DNA of 64,000 bases, taken from Gillisia sp. CAL575. GTDB lineage: Bacteria; Bacteroidota; Bacteroidia; Flavobacteriales; Flavobacteriaceae. The position numbers and the translations under genes are program-made. Shown here piece after piece: positions 55,442-63,990 of the stretch. How positions within the stretch are numbered: position 1 is the stretch's first letter; the number at the start of each line of letters is the position of its first letter. The DNA lies in NCBI RefSeq assembly GCF_000403785.1, contig NZ_APHJ01000022.1, positions 62,001 through 126,000 of the forward strand, given 5' to 3'. A model generated the notes under the pieces. It saw nothing but the letters and a program-made list of their open reading frames with translations, had not been told where the DNA came from and ran no database searches.

Positions 55442-56152
55442 TTAAGATTTACTCAGAAGATCTAAAATATCAATTTCATCTGTTCGCTGAAATTCCCGAA
55501 TCAACTTACCTTTCTTATCCAAAATTAAAGTCGTTGGAAAATATCTTATATTTAATTTCTGATGGAAATTATAACCATCTGGGATTAGTTTAAAATTTGA
55601 ATCGATAAGATCGAATCCCTTATGTATTTGCTGCTTAGTGGCGTCGAATATTATTATCGCTGCTATCTCAGATTTTTTGTTGCTCAGATTAATTTTCGCA
55701 TCTAAATCTGCAATTTCATGTTTTTTAAACCTAAAAGTATCAGCTTCCATTTCCATTCTCAGAATCACCATTTTACCTTTTAAATCCTTAATCTTTATAG
55801 TTTCTCCATCTATAGTTTTAAAGACTAATTTCGAAAAATATTCACCTTTTTCTAGCGTCTCAAAGTCCTTATTATTCGTGGAGACAGAATTTTCTTTATC
55901 TGGATTATATAAATATTTTACAATATTTCCTTTGTTATCATATATTCTCTCTAGCTGAAGGTTGGGATTGTTTGTGACTAAAACCCCAAATTCCTTCTCA
56001 GATATTTTTTTTCCGGTATTCTTATTGAACAATTTATCTATACTAAATTCAGTATCTATTCTCTTTACTTCTCTTTGCACTTTGATTTCATTCTGTGCGA
56101 AAATTTGAAAACTGAAGAAAAAAAATACTATTATAATTTTTATATGTCTCAT
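55442..56152 (-). CDS. Secreted thioredoxin-fold protein without active-site cysteines
   Basis: The open frame starts at 56176, but the ATG at 56152 begins the signal MRHIKIIIVFFFFSFQIFAQ. 236 aa with this start. The C-terminal half looks like a TlpA/redoxin fold: IKDLKGKMVILRMEMEADTF sits where a WCxxC motif normally follows the hydrophobic strand, and LNIRYFPTTLILDKKGKL provides the cis-Pro strand. No Cys is present in the protein at all. It is probably a redox-dead structural or binding relative. Confidence 0.62.
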   Translation of the reverse strand: MRHIKIIIVFFFFSFQIFAQNEIKVQREVKRIDTEFSIDKLFNKNTGKKISEKEFGVLVTNNPNLQLERIYDNKGNIVKYLYNPDKENSVSTNNKDFETLEKGEYFSKLVFKTIDGETIKIKDLKGKMVILRMEMEADTFRFKKHEIADLDAKINLSNKKSEIAAIIIFDATKQQIHKGFDLIDSNFKLIPDGYNFHQKLNIRYFPTTLILDKKGKLIREFQRTDEIDILDLLSKS

Positions 56153-56165
56153 ATATTTTTTTTTA

Positions 56166-56291
56166 GCCAATAGCATTGGTCATCATACGTAGGGCGAAAT
56201 GGGTTTATGTCTTGAGGATTATTTAGGTTATTTTTAATGATTTTATGCGATCTCTAAATTATCACTATTCACTAGAAAACCCACTATTGGC
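56166..56291. repeat. Long two-block inverted repeat in the gap at 56.2 kb
   Basis: GCCAATAG (56166-56173) and TGGGTTT (56200-56206) together pair with one contiguous AAACCCACTATTGGC (56277-56291). The 126-bp span contains GTAGGG and the TCTCTAAA block. It could form a bulged hairpin. Confidence 0.45.
56236..56277. repeat. 42-bp repeated intergenic block, copy A
   Basis: Aligned by eye with 62279-62320: 33 of 42 positions match, including GATCTCTAAA and CACT with ACTAGAA. A shorter version with TCTCTAAAATAA lies at 60141-60152, and another TCTCTAAA with TTATCACT at 42075. Confidence 0.55.
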
Positions 56292-56315
56292 ATTTAATGA
56301 TATTATTAATTTTAG

Positions 56316-56942
56316 TTAATCGTTTGAAATATATTTTTTATGCCAACCTAAACCTACTACAGCAGATAATCCAATGTAATAATTTTTTGAAATATTACCA
56401 GATAATTTTGCTCCATAACTAAATCCAAATGGATTTTTCTTTTCTTTCTTAAACCATTTTATGTTTGTCTCAAAAGCTGCTCCAAAAGCACGGACTTTTT
56501 GTTTCTCCGAATTATCAATATTATTCAAAGAATAGAAATTATAGGATGGTCCTATGGATAAACTAATTGAATGTCCGTTTATAATCTTCCTCCTACCATA
56601 TAAGAGTGAAATTTCATCGGCATAAGCATTTGTGTTCGTCACTGGAACAGGTAAAGGTACAAGTGCCGCAAAAAGTTCGTTTGAGAAACCGATATCATTT
56701 ATTTTAGTATATCTTAATGTGAGTAAATTCTTTTTTATCTGATAATTTACTTCGCTTCCCCATAAAATTCCGCCAGATTCTCCCCCATACCCACCTCCAA
56801 ATAATTCAGCATAGATAATAGGAGGGTCAATTTGTTCATTTTGGCTAATTCCCTGTAAACCAATGAACATAAAAATTAACAGGCTTAATGATCTTTGTAG
56901 AATCTTATCCTTAGTGATCGGTAAGTTAAATTTTAAATACAT
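56316..56942 (-). CDS. Probable outer-membrane protein, unknown
   Basis: 208 aa. The N-terminus (LQRSLSLLIFMFIGLQGISQ) acts as a signal after a short lead. The mature part has Gly-rich and aromatic strands (IIYAELFGGGYGGESGG, YYIGLSAVVGLGWHKKY), fitting a small beta-barrel. It lies 48 bp downstream of the lipoprotein gene, probably the same transcript. No specific family is recognised. Confidence 0.6.
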   Translation of the reverse strand: MYLKFNLPITKDKILQRSLSLLIFMFIGLQGISQNEQIDPPIIYAELFGGGYGGESGGILWGSEVNYQIKKNLLTLRYTKINDIGFSNELFAALVPLPVPVTNTNAYADEISLLYGRRKIINGHSISLSIGPSYNFYSLNNIDNSEKQKVRAFGAAFETNIKWFKKEKKNPFGFSYGAKLSGNISKNYYIGLSAVVGLGWHKKYISND

Positions 56943-56990
56943 AAATTTTGTTTTAAACCCCAGTGTTATTATGTCGAAATAAAATTTCAG

Positions 56991-57317
56991 CTAAAGACGT
57001 TCCTCTTCTAATTCCTGCCACTTATTATCTTTATTATAAATGAGAAGTGATTTAGGTATCACATCCTTCCTTTGTCTAACAAAATAGAATTTTTTCATAT
57101 TAAGAAATGTAGCTGCTTCGATTTCTAAATCTTCTGTTGAAACTAAATCAGGCGAAAATGATTCAAGAATCAAGCTAGGTAGTTTTTGAACAAAGAAGAA
57201 TTCTTCTTTAGGGAACAGCTTATTATAATTATCCTTAAAATTGATTATTTTGCTATTACAAACATTCAAAACCAATGCAAAAACGAATATAAGCGGCAAT
57301 AAAAGGATTTTTTCCAT
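56991..57317 (-). CDS. Small lipoprotein-like hypothetical
   Basis: 108 aa. The signal MEKILLLPLIFVFALVLNVC ends in a plausible lipobox Cys near residue 20. The remaining 88 residues are charged, without recognised motifs (FFFVQKLPSLILESF, FYFVRQRKDVIPKSL). It is followed at 48 bp by the barrel-like gene. Confidence 0.55.
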   Translation of the reverse strand: MEKILLLPLIFVFALVLNVCNSKIINFKDNYNKLFPKEEFFFVQKLPSLILESFSPDLVSTEDLEIEAATFLNMKKFYFVRQRKDVIPKSLLIYNKDNKWQELEEERL

Positions 57318-57818
57318 TTGTTATGAAATATAAAAATCTTCTTTCCAAATTATTTTTTTTCTTTTATTAAAGCGTGAATATATATAAAGCTCCAGTATTG
57401 CAAACGAATAATTCCTTAAGTAAATCTAGAGGCAACACATGCAACCCGACTTGGGTTTCAGCTCAATATCAACATGTTTTTATATTCAGTTTTTGCAAGC
57501 ATCATTTTCACCTGAAGTTTGCTCGAAAACTGAGGAACAAATCGCTAATGCAGCAGTGAGTATTAATTTCTTCCTCGGATTCATTTTTTCCTAACGGTCT
57601 TGCATAAAATCAGATTCGTTGCTTAAATAACTAATTTAGTAATTACAAACGGTAATATAAATCTGTTTCTCCTAATACTTCGGGCTTTATAAGTATAGTT
57701 CCTCTGAAATTAGTAATATCCTTTGTGAATTGATCATTAAAGCATCATTTTTTTTAATAATCAACTTACTATGCTTAATTAATTATTTGGGCACGTATTT
57801 CCTTTGGATGTTCTTTTT
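57318..57818. other. 501-bp gap with no intact gene
   Basis: Holds the secreted-gene remnant at 57486-57584 and a TAACGGTC motif at 57592-57599. A TTACCGTTTGTAATTAC segment lies near 57650. The rest is AT-rich without other signals. Confidence 0.45.
57486..57584 (-). pseudogene. Remnant of a secreted protein gene
   Basis: An ATG at 57584 starts MNPRKKLILTAALAICSS, a good signal peptide, and runs to a TGA after 32 codons. In the same frame, past TGA and TAA, the text KHVDIELKPKSGCMCCL continues before a TAG. It is probably a decayed exported Cys-rich protein; family unknown. Confidence 0.45.
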
Positions 57819-58919
57819 TTACTTTTCTGATTTCTTTTTAGCAATCACATCCTTAAAAAAATCAGCAACTTTTGCAGCTCCATTTATACCATCATCATCT
57901 TTGTTAGACAATATCACTACTGTAAAGTGGTCATTCATAAAGTCCATCAATTCGCAATGAATTCCATACCATCCTCCACTATGACCAAGAATTACTTGAT
58001 CATACCTTTGGTCAACATCAATTCCATATCCTAAATGGGTATTATATCCTTTGACTTTTGGCTTGAACATCAAATCAGTAGTTTCTTTTTGTAAAAGTTT
58101 ATAGCTTCTTAAGGCTTTTGAAAAATTGAATAAATCATTGACAGTAGAATAATAAAAACCAGCTGGTGATGCTTTTGTTAAATAATAGTCATTCTTCTTG
58201 AGGATTTTATTGTCTCCAAACATAGAAGTGTATCCACTTGCTTTATTGCTCACAATAGAATCAACTTCCAATTCTGTTGTATTTGGCATTCCCGCAGGCT
58301 TAAAAATGTTATCTTTTAAATAGTCATAAAAGTTCTTTCCACTAACTTTTTCTATGATTAAACCAAGAACTACAAATCCTGTTGCACTATAATCGTATTT
58401 AGTACCTGGATTTGATAAAAGCGTGTCATTTACAAAAAGAGGAACAAAATCTGATATTTTCTTGTATTCAGAATTCCTAATCTTATCCAAATTTGCCACA
58501 TAAAAATTATTAAGCCCCGAAGTATGAGTTAGTAGCTGATGAATGGTTACAGAATCTCTAACAAGCTTATTAGGATAGTCAGGTAAATAGTCGCCAATAG
58601 GACTTTTTAAATTTAACTTGCCTTGCTCATATAATTGCAAGGTAGCAACCGCAGTAAACATTTTGGTAATAGATGCAATGTTGAATTTTGTATCTACATT
58701 GTTCTTTATATCAAATTCTATATTTGAGAGTCCATAAGCTCTCTTTTCGATAATTTCGTCATTATGGGAAACTAAGATTACTCCAGAAAAATCATCTTGG
58801 TTTAAACTGTCAAGAAATGTAGTAATTACAAATTCCTTTTTATCGTTTGATTGCCCGAAAGCCAAAATACCCAAAAATAAAATGGAGGTTGTCAAATAAT
58901 TTCTCAGTTCGCCTATCAT
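57819..58919 (-). CDS. Beta-lactamase-fold serine hydrolase (class C-like)
   Basis: 366 aa with an N-terminal hydrophobic signal (LTTSILFLGILAFGQ). Catalytic landmarks are SITK (SxxK) near residue 81, YSATG near 174, and HSGGW near 315, in the order of class C beta-lactamase/DD-peptidase/esterase enzymes. QLLTHTSGLNNFY is the usual helix before the active site. The start overlaps the upstream hydrolase stop by 4 bp (ATGA). Likely periplasmic; it may be an esterase or peptidase rather than a drug-resistance enzyme. Confidence 0.85.
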   Translation of the reverse strand: MIGELRNYLTTSILFLGILAFGQSNDKKEFVITTFLDSLNQDDFSGVILVSHNDEIIEKRAYGLSNIEFDIKNNVDTKFNIASITKMFTAVATLQLYEQGKLNLKSPIGDYLPDYPNKLVRDSVTIHQLLTHTSGLNNFYVANLDKIRNSEYKKISDFVPLFVNDTLLSNPGTKYDYSATGFVVLGLIIEKVSGKNFYDYLKDNIFKPAGMPNTTELEVDSIVSNKASGYTSMFGDNKILKKNDYYLTKASPAGFYYSTVNDLFNFSKALRSYKLLQKETTDLMFKPKVKGYNTHLGYGIDVDQRYDQVILGHSGGWYGIHCELMDFMNDHFTVVILSNKDDDGINGAAKVADFFKDVIAKKKSEK

Positions 58920-60058
58920 ATTTTTTCTTTAGTTAATTCAAGCACCAATGCCTCTAACACATTTTTTCTTAATATTCTTTCATCACGCTCTAAAATAAAA
59001 ACAGCTATGGAGCTGTCTAATTTTGGAAAATACAAAACCACTGTACCCCAAAATCCGCCGTGTCCATAACTCGTATAACCTTTTACATTTCCTATTGATA
59101 AACCTAAACCGTATTTATTGTCTTTTCCATCTTTGGTATCGATTGTTGTAAAAATTTGGTTGAGTATGTTTTTGTCCTTTATAATTTTATTATTAAATAA
59201 ATAATAAGAGAATCGCGCCAGTTCTTCTGTCGTAGTTGCAATTCCACCACCTCCATATAAATCCCAAGAAATATCGTGATTATAAGAATCCCAATTTTTT
59301 TCTCCCCAATATTGATGAACTAAGGATTTTGTTTGTTGCTTTTTAGTCTCTAAAATTGGAAACCAAGTATTAGAAAAACCTAGTTCCTCATATTTAAGTA
59401 AGTCTCTTATAGATTCATAAAAAGGCTTATTTGTTACGTTTTCAATTATCTCTGTACATAACAAATAATTAGCATCGGCATAATTAAAAGTATCTTCCGG
59501 CTCCCCTAGTGGATTACCAACTTTTATGGTAAGTTCAAGCTGTTCATCTCTTGTCCATCTATGTTTTTGGTTCTTATCTACCCAGTCTAAATACTCATCG
59601 TTCGCATAATCTTCTATTCCACTTGTATGAGATAATAAATGCTTAATTTTTATACGATCTAAATCATAGCCATCAGATTCAAATAACTTGATAGTTCTAT
59701 TGCTTAGATAATTTTTAATAGGATCTTCTATAGACAGTTTGTTTTGTTCCTGAAGCCTCAAGAGGCTTGCAGAAATGTATGTTTTTATACTGCTCGCAAT
59801 TAATGCAGGCTGATCAGAGACTAGTTTTGTTTTATTTTCAGCATCTGAATATCCGACACTTCCGCTCCAAGATATTCCCTTTTTTGGGGATTCTATATGC
59901 ACCATAATCCCAACTGATTTAGGATTAATTTGGTATATAGAGTCAATTATTTTTTGAAATTCAACATCTTTATTTGCTGAGTTTTCAATTTTTGCTGTAC
60001 CACAACTTTGTAAAACTATAACTGAAATTAGCAAAAAAATATACTTCTCTATTCTCAT
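58916..60058 (-). CDS. Beta-lactamase-fold serine hydrolase lipoprotein
   Basis: 380 aa. The lipoprotein signal (IFLLISVIVLQSC, Cys ~20) is followed by SSIK (SxxK) near 93, HLLSHTSGIEDYAN, YADAN near 190 and HGGFWG near 335. It has the same fold as the next gene but diverged. The two may be old duplicates or a functional pair, made from one message (4-bp overlap). Substrate unknown; a membrane-anchored and a soluble form are together. Confidence 0.85.
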   Translation of the reverse strand: MRIEKYIFLLISVIVLQSCGTAKIENSANKDVEFQKIIDSIYQINPKSVGIMVHIESPKKGISWSGSVGYSDAENKTKLVSDQPALIASSIKTYISASLLRLQEQNKLSIEDPIKNYLSNRTIKLFESDGYDLDRIKIKHLLSHTSGIEDYANDEYLDWVDKNQKHRWTRDEQLELTIKVGNPLGEPEDTFNYADANYLLCTEIIENVTNKPFYESIRDLLKYEELGFSNTWFPILETKKQQTKSLVHQYWGEKNWDSYNHDISWDLYGGGGIATTTEELARFSYYLFNNKIIKDKNILNQIFTTIDTKDGKDNKYGLGLSIGNVKGYTSYGHGGFWGTVVLYFPKLDSSIAVFILERDERILRKNVLEALVLELTKEKI

Positions 60059-60140
60059 ATGTTTTTGAAAAGTGATAAAATTATAGTTTAAAGTAATAGT
60101 CTGTAACAGGGATACGTAGGGAATATCATTTGTTTCTTAT

Positions 60141-60152
60141 TCTCTAAAATAA
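60141..60152. repeat. Short copy of the TCTCTAAA repeat
   Basis: TCTCTAAAATAA is identical to the core of the 62.3-kb copy; GTAGGG lies 20 bp away at 60116-60121. Only the core is shared. Confidence 0.4.
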
Positions 60153-60207
60153 TGATTATTATTTAAATGCTCATTTTTTGCTGATGTGTTATTGAATTAG
60201 CATATTT

Positions 60208-61307
60208 TCACTTCATTGAAATATTCAATTTTCTTACTAAATCCTCAAAATTTTTATTTTCTTTTGAAGCACCTTCATATCTACCTACTACTTTTCCCTT
60301 TGGATCAATTAAAATATAAGCTGGGATTGGTTGAATATCATATTTATAACTAATTGATTCTTTAGATTGATAATTCTTACTCCCAATAAAAACATGATCC
60401 CACATACTAATATTATGTTTTTTTATACCTTTTTTCCAATCATCTTCAGTACGATCAAAAGAAACAAACAATACTTTTAAACCTTTCTCGCCATATACGT
60501 CAATTAGCGATTTTACTTCTGGAAATTTTTCGATACATGGTTTACACCAATCTGCCCAGAAATCAATAAGTAAGTAATTTCCTTTGTATGACTCGAGTGA
60601 TAACATATCACCCGAAATACCTCTGACAGTGAAATCCGGTGCAATATCATTGACTTTTATAATTTTTTTGTTAAGCAATTCATTAATTCTTTTCCGTAAG
60701 TAGAACTTTTATTTTCAAGTGAAAATGAATTGTAAATAACATTTACAGAATCTAGAGGGATACTTCTCATATAGAACTGGAGAAAATATGGACTTAGCTT
60801 AGATTCTGGATTTTCAATAGCATAGCACAATTCTATCTTCTGAATTTTTTCGTGTCCTGAAATAATTAAATCTGTAGAATTTCCTGATCTGTTTTTGGAA
60901 ATGCTGTCCACTTTTAGAAATATTGGTTTTGTTTTCTTTTCTAATAGCTTCAACTCATCTTGAGTACTGGACCCAGTCACCACTATATTTTTAAAGTCAT
61001 CTTCTTTCAATATTACTTTAATAATTCCTGGTTCCAGAAAGAAATCCCCAAGATTAGGATCCTCCATGCTTTTTAATTCAGTATTTCCAATTATAGAAAC
61101 TCTTTGGGCATTGCTCATTTTTCCAGAAGTATGAAACTTTCCATTTTCTACCTTCATTGTATCACTTACATAGTTCCCAATTAAATTGGTGTATCTCAAT
61201 ACAATTATCTCTGTATTTTTTCCTGAAAAATCTCCAGTCAATTTAAAATCCTGGGAAAACATAAATATTGGAAAAAGAAGAACTAGAGTAAAATTTGTTG
61301 CTTTCAT
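60208..61307 (-). pseudogene. DUF4369-TlpA-type thioredoxin protein, frameshifted
   Basis: The N-terminal frame (ATG at 61307, signal MKATNFTLVLLFPIFMFSQ, DUF4369 region with FSGKNTEIIVLRYTNLIG) ends in TAA at 60657. The TlpA-like part with DFWADWCKPCIEKFP begins in another frame upstream of that stop (22-bp overlap). Frame one reads STYGKELMNCLTKKL and the other INELLNKKIIKVNDIAPDF, so one added A in the GGAAAAGAA tract near 60693 restores a ~366 aa protein of normal family size. Such proteins are periplasmic redox enzymes in flavobacteria. Frameshift, phase variation or sequencing error are all possible. Confidence 0.8.
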
Positions 61308-61379
61308 AATCTTCAAATATTTGCTTATCACTTATTAATTTAAAGCTCGCTCTTTCCGTTTATGCGGATTACCAATAGG

Positions 61380-62198
61380 TTATTTAAAAATATCTATTGT
61401 GGCTTTTTTGGAAAATGGCTTAGTAAAAAAATCGTTTAAAATTAAATTAAACAGATCAGGTTTTTCATAAGAACCAAAATGCGTTGCGCCAGGCATAATA
61501 AAAAGATTTGAATTTTCAATATGATTAAAAATTTCTACGCTATGCTCAAGTCTTATTGCATCTCTGTCTCCACTCATAATTAAAACTGGAATTTGAATTT
61601 TACCTAATTCTGAATATTCAATTTGAGGTTGAAATTTTAATAGATCAAACAATCTCTTTTCATGATTGTCTTTAGTTTTTTTGGAATTTTCATCCACCCA
61701 ATTAACTATAGATTTATGTACGGCAGAAGTATCAGGTTTTAAATTAGCCCCGAATATTGCAAGTTTTTTCACTTTATCTGGGAAGTCCATAGCTAATCTC
61801 AATCCTATAATTCCACCATCACTTTGTCCCCATATATAGCAGGAATCAATTTTCAATAGATTTAAAAGTTCATTTATATCACTTGTCATATTCTTATATG
61901 TCAAGCTATCTCCAATATCCTCAGTTTTTCCATGAGCGCGACTATCAGTTGCGATTACTTTATATTTTTTTTTGAAATATTCAATTTTCCCGGCATGTCC
62001 TCTAATTGAACCACCATTCCCGTGAATTAAAAGTAATGGATCTCCTTCGCCATACACTTCATAATATAATTTTATACCATTTACTTCAGCATAATGTCCA
62101 GCGTCTAAATTATTTCCATATTCAATTTTAGATTCCTGGCCATAACTATTTAGAATTCCAGCAAATGCTATACTGATTAGTAATAGTAATTTTCTCAA
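61380..62198 (-). CDS. Secreted alpha/beta-hydrolase
   Basis: The open frame extends back to 62276, but its first ~26 residues run through the repeated intergenic module. The TTG at 62198 starts the signal (MRKLLLLISIAFAGILN...) and is preferred; 272 aa. LLIHGNGGSIRGHAG near 50 is the oxyanion loop, WGQSDGGIIGLR near 120 holds the nucleophilic Ser, MSGDRDAIRLEHS the acid and PGATHFGSYEKPD the His. The protein is of the abhydrolase 6 type; substrate unknown. Confidence 0.83.
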   Translation of the reverse strand: MRKLLLLISIAFAGILNSYGQESKIEYGNNLDAGHYAEVNGIKLYYEVYGEGDPLLLIHGNGGSIRGHAGKIEYFKKKYKVIATDSRAHGKTEDIGDSLTYKNMTSDINELLNLLKIDSCYIWGQSDGGIIGLRLAMDFPDKVKKLAIFGANLKPDTSAVHKSIVNWVDENSKKTKDNHEKRLFDLLKFQPQIEYSELGKIQIPVLIMSGDRDAIRLEHSVEIFNHIENSNLFIMPGATHFGSYEKPDLFNLILNDFFTKPFSKKATIDIFK

Positions 62199-62220
62199 AT
62201 TTAATTTCTTTAAATTATTG

Positions 62221-62258
62221 TCAACGGTCTGGATTATAGCAAGTAGCCTGGAGTAGGG
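62221..62258. repeat. Intergenic module with TCAACGGTC and GTAGGG motifs
   Basis: AACGGTC at 62223-62229 and GTAGGG at 62253-62258 lie 24 bp apart, within the leader of the alpha/beta-hydrolase gene. Both motifs recur in other gaps of the accessory part. Confidence 0.45.
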
Positions 62259-62278
62259 ATGGCTTCTTGGAGGCATAA

Positions 62279-62320
62279 AACAATTTTACTTGATCTCTAA
62301 AATAACACTTTTAACTAGAA
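62279..62320. repeat. 42-bp repeated intergenic block, copy B
   Basis: 33 of 42 bases match copy A at 56236-56277. GTAGGG lies 21 bp to the left. The copies share orientation relative to the flanking minus-strand genes. Confidence 0.55.
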
Positions 62321-62415
62321 TGTCTGCAATTTGCACTTTAATTATCTTGTATTTCCTGCTATCTTTCTAATGAGGTTCTAAATAAATTCTGAAAATAATT
62401 AGCCTTCCTATATTT

Positions 62416-63233
62416 TTAATCAGCTTCTGGTGGAAACATTGGTAAAGGTTCAATCTGTGGATGATATATTTTTAGTTCTTCATAAATAGAGATTAAAAGA
62501 CCTTGCGTTTTTGACTTAAAGTTGTTTAAAACATTTAAAGAATATCTTTTGCTTGATAAATCTTTTGAAATTATCATGCGCCCTCTTATAGATGTAATAA
62601 ATTTTATGCTATTCTGCCTATTTATCTCCCTAATTTCTTCTCTAGATTGATTATAGAATGCGGGAAATTCAAATTCAACAATATCATCATAGCTAAAGGC
62701 AAATGCATCTTGTTCATATTCTAAATATTCCACGTATTTCTTATACATTTCAAAAACAAAACTCATTGCTAATTTCAAGAACTCAACATCAGAGTTATAA
62801 TATTTATTTGAGTGTTTAGTGTATCATTTTTAGTTAATGAGGTCAGTCCTAAATTTTTCATTTTGTTGAACGTCAATTCGCTAATATTAAAACCTAGGTT
62901 TATTGGTTTAATGATCATATTGATGCTATCAAGTGGCAATTCGGCTATATTTTTAGTCCTTAATGCAGCTTCTTGATTTTTAATGTTCTTGTCCAATAAT
63001 TTAATACGTCCATCAATCATAAAAAGATCGTTTTGGACTTCATTTCTCATTTCGGTTAAGTATTTATATCCCAAGATCCTTTTGTTCTTATTTTCTTTAT
63101 GAGAGTTTAGTTGCAACACATTTAAAATTCCAATCACTACCAATATTATTTCTCCAATCGCATATAATAAATATTTGCTGAATTTGCTTTCAGTTAACAT
63201 TCGCTGTCGAATTTTTCTAAAGAATTTTATTAT
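62416..63233 (-). pseudogene. DUF6090 family protein with lost start codon and frameshift
   Basis: Frame one encodes IKFFRKIRQRMLTESKFSKY and on to LLYAIGEIILVVIGIL, the hallmark DUF6090 N-terminus with a membrane helix. The codon where ATG is expected (63233-63231) is ATA; the first ATG is 11 codons in (63200). The frame stops at 62775. The C-terminal frame (LKLAMSFVFEMYKKYVEYLE...) starts within it, and shifting near 62800 restores NKYYNSDVEFLK in continuity. Repaired length is about 270 aa, near the family norm. The family is flavobacterial and of unknown function. Confidence 0.8.
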
Positions 63234-63391
63234 TGGTTTGTTAATTCAACGCAAATAAAGCTAAGGGTTTAGAATAAGAATAATACCAGATTTTAACCAC
63301 TTCATTTCAGTTAGCAGAATCCAGTTTAAATTCACAAAAATCGTTTTATCGATTAAACCTCTATAATTTTATACTTTTTTAACTACGGCCT

Positions 63392-63862
63392 CTATATTAT
63401 TAATATTATAAAATTAGCCAATAATATAATTTGAAGCACAATTATTAAAATGCTAATTTTCTTTTTATATAAGTAGGCTAAGGCAATTGTAATAATTACT
63501 AGTAGAGGAAGCACTAAACCTGATACGATTCTAAAAGAATAGATGGTACTATTTTTAGATGAAAGTAAACTATATCTATTTATTTCTTTAAAGATAAAAG
63601 AAACCGAATATTGGATTTTTTTATTCTGAACTGATTTTGCAAAATCTTCTGATACTGAAAAATGATGCTGAGATGTAATTACCTTGTATGAGTAGTGGTA
63701 ATTTCCAGCTGCATTGTAATATTGTTGTCTTTCCTTTTGGATTGCTATTACCTCCTTCGTGAATACCTTACCTGGAAAGGTAAAATCAATCAATATAACC
63801 AATGATGCTATTAGGCTAATTCCATATTACAAAAGCTGTATTTTATTTATTTCTCTAATCAT
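63392..63862 (-). pseudogene. Membrane protein interrupted by an in-frame TAA at codon 12
   Basis: ATG at 63862 reads MIREINKIQLL, then TAA (63829-63827), then in the same frame YGISLIASLVILIDFTFPGK, which is a membrane helix followed by a polar loop. Two C-terminal helices (LVLPLLVIITIALAYLY and IIVLQIILLANFIILII) complete about 156 aa. A single A-to-T change (AAA to TAA) explains the stop. A TTG at 63802 could restart but would miss half of the first helix. The family is unknown. Confidence 0.7.
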
Positions 63863-63882
63863 TTTTTAAACTTAACAAGATC

Positions 63883-63990
63883 TTAAAACCTGTAAATAAA
63901 CATCTTTTCATTCGTTATAAGATCTTCATATTCAGTAAATTTTTCCGAGTATTTAATTAAATTTTTAATCAGTTTCTCTTTATCGGTCAT
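63883..63990 (-). CDS. Short charged protein, 35 aa, uncertain
   Basis: Starts MTDKEKLIKNLIKYSEKF and ends MFIYRF. It is helical and charged, and precedes the broken membrane protein by 20 bp. It could be a small gene or the first part of a decayed one; the window ends 10 bp beyond it. Confidence 0.35.
   Translation of the reverse strand: MTDKEKLIKNLIKYSEKFTEYEDLITNEKMFIYRF

Noticed and set aside
57374-57559. 61-aa plus-strand open frame in the 57-kb gap
   Set aside because: Low-complexity and opposite to all neighbours; the minus strand holds a signal peptide instead.
51127-63990. Integron cassette array
   Set aside because: Single-direction unrelated genes fit, but no RYYYAAC/GTTRRRY core sites were found and no integrase is present, so only a recurrent module is claimed.
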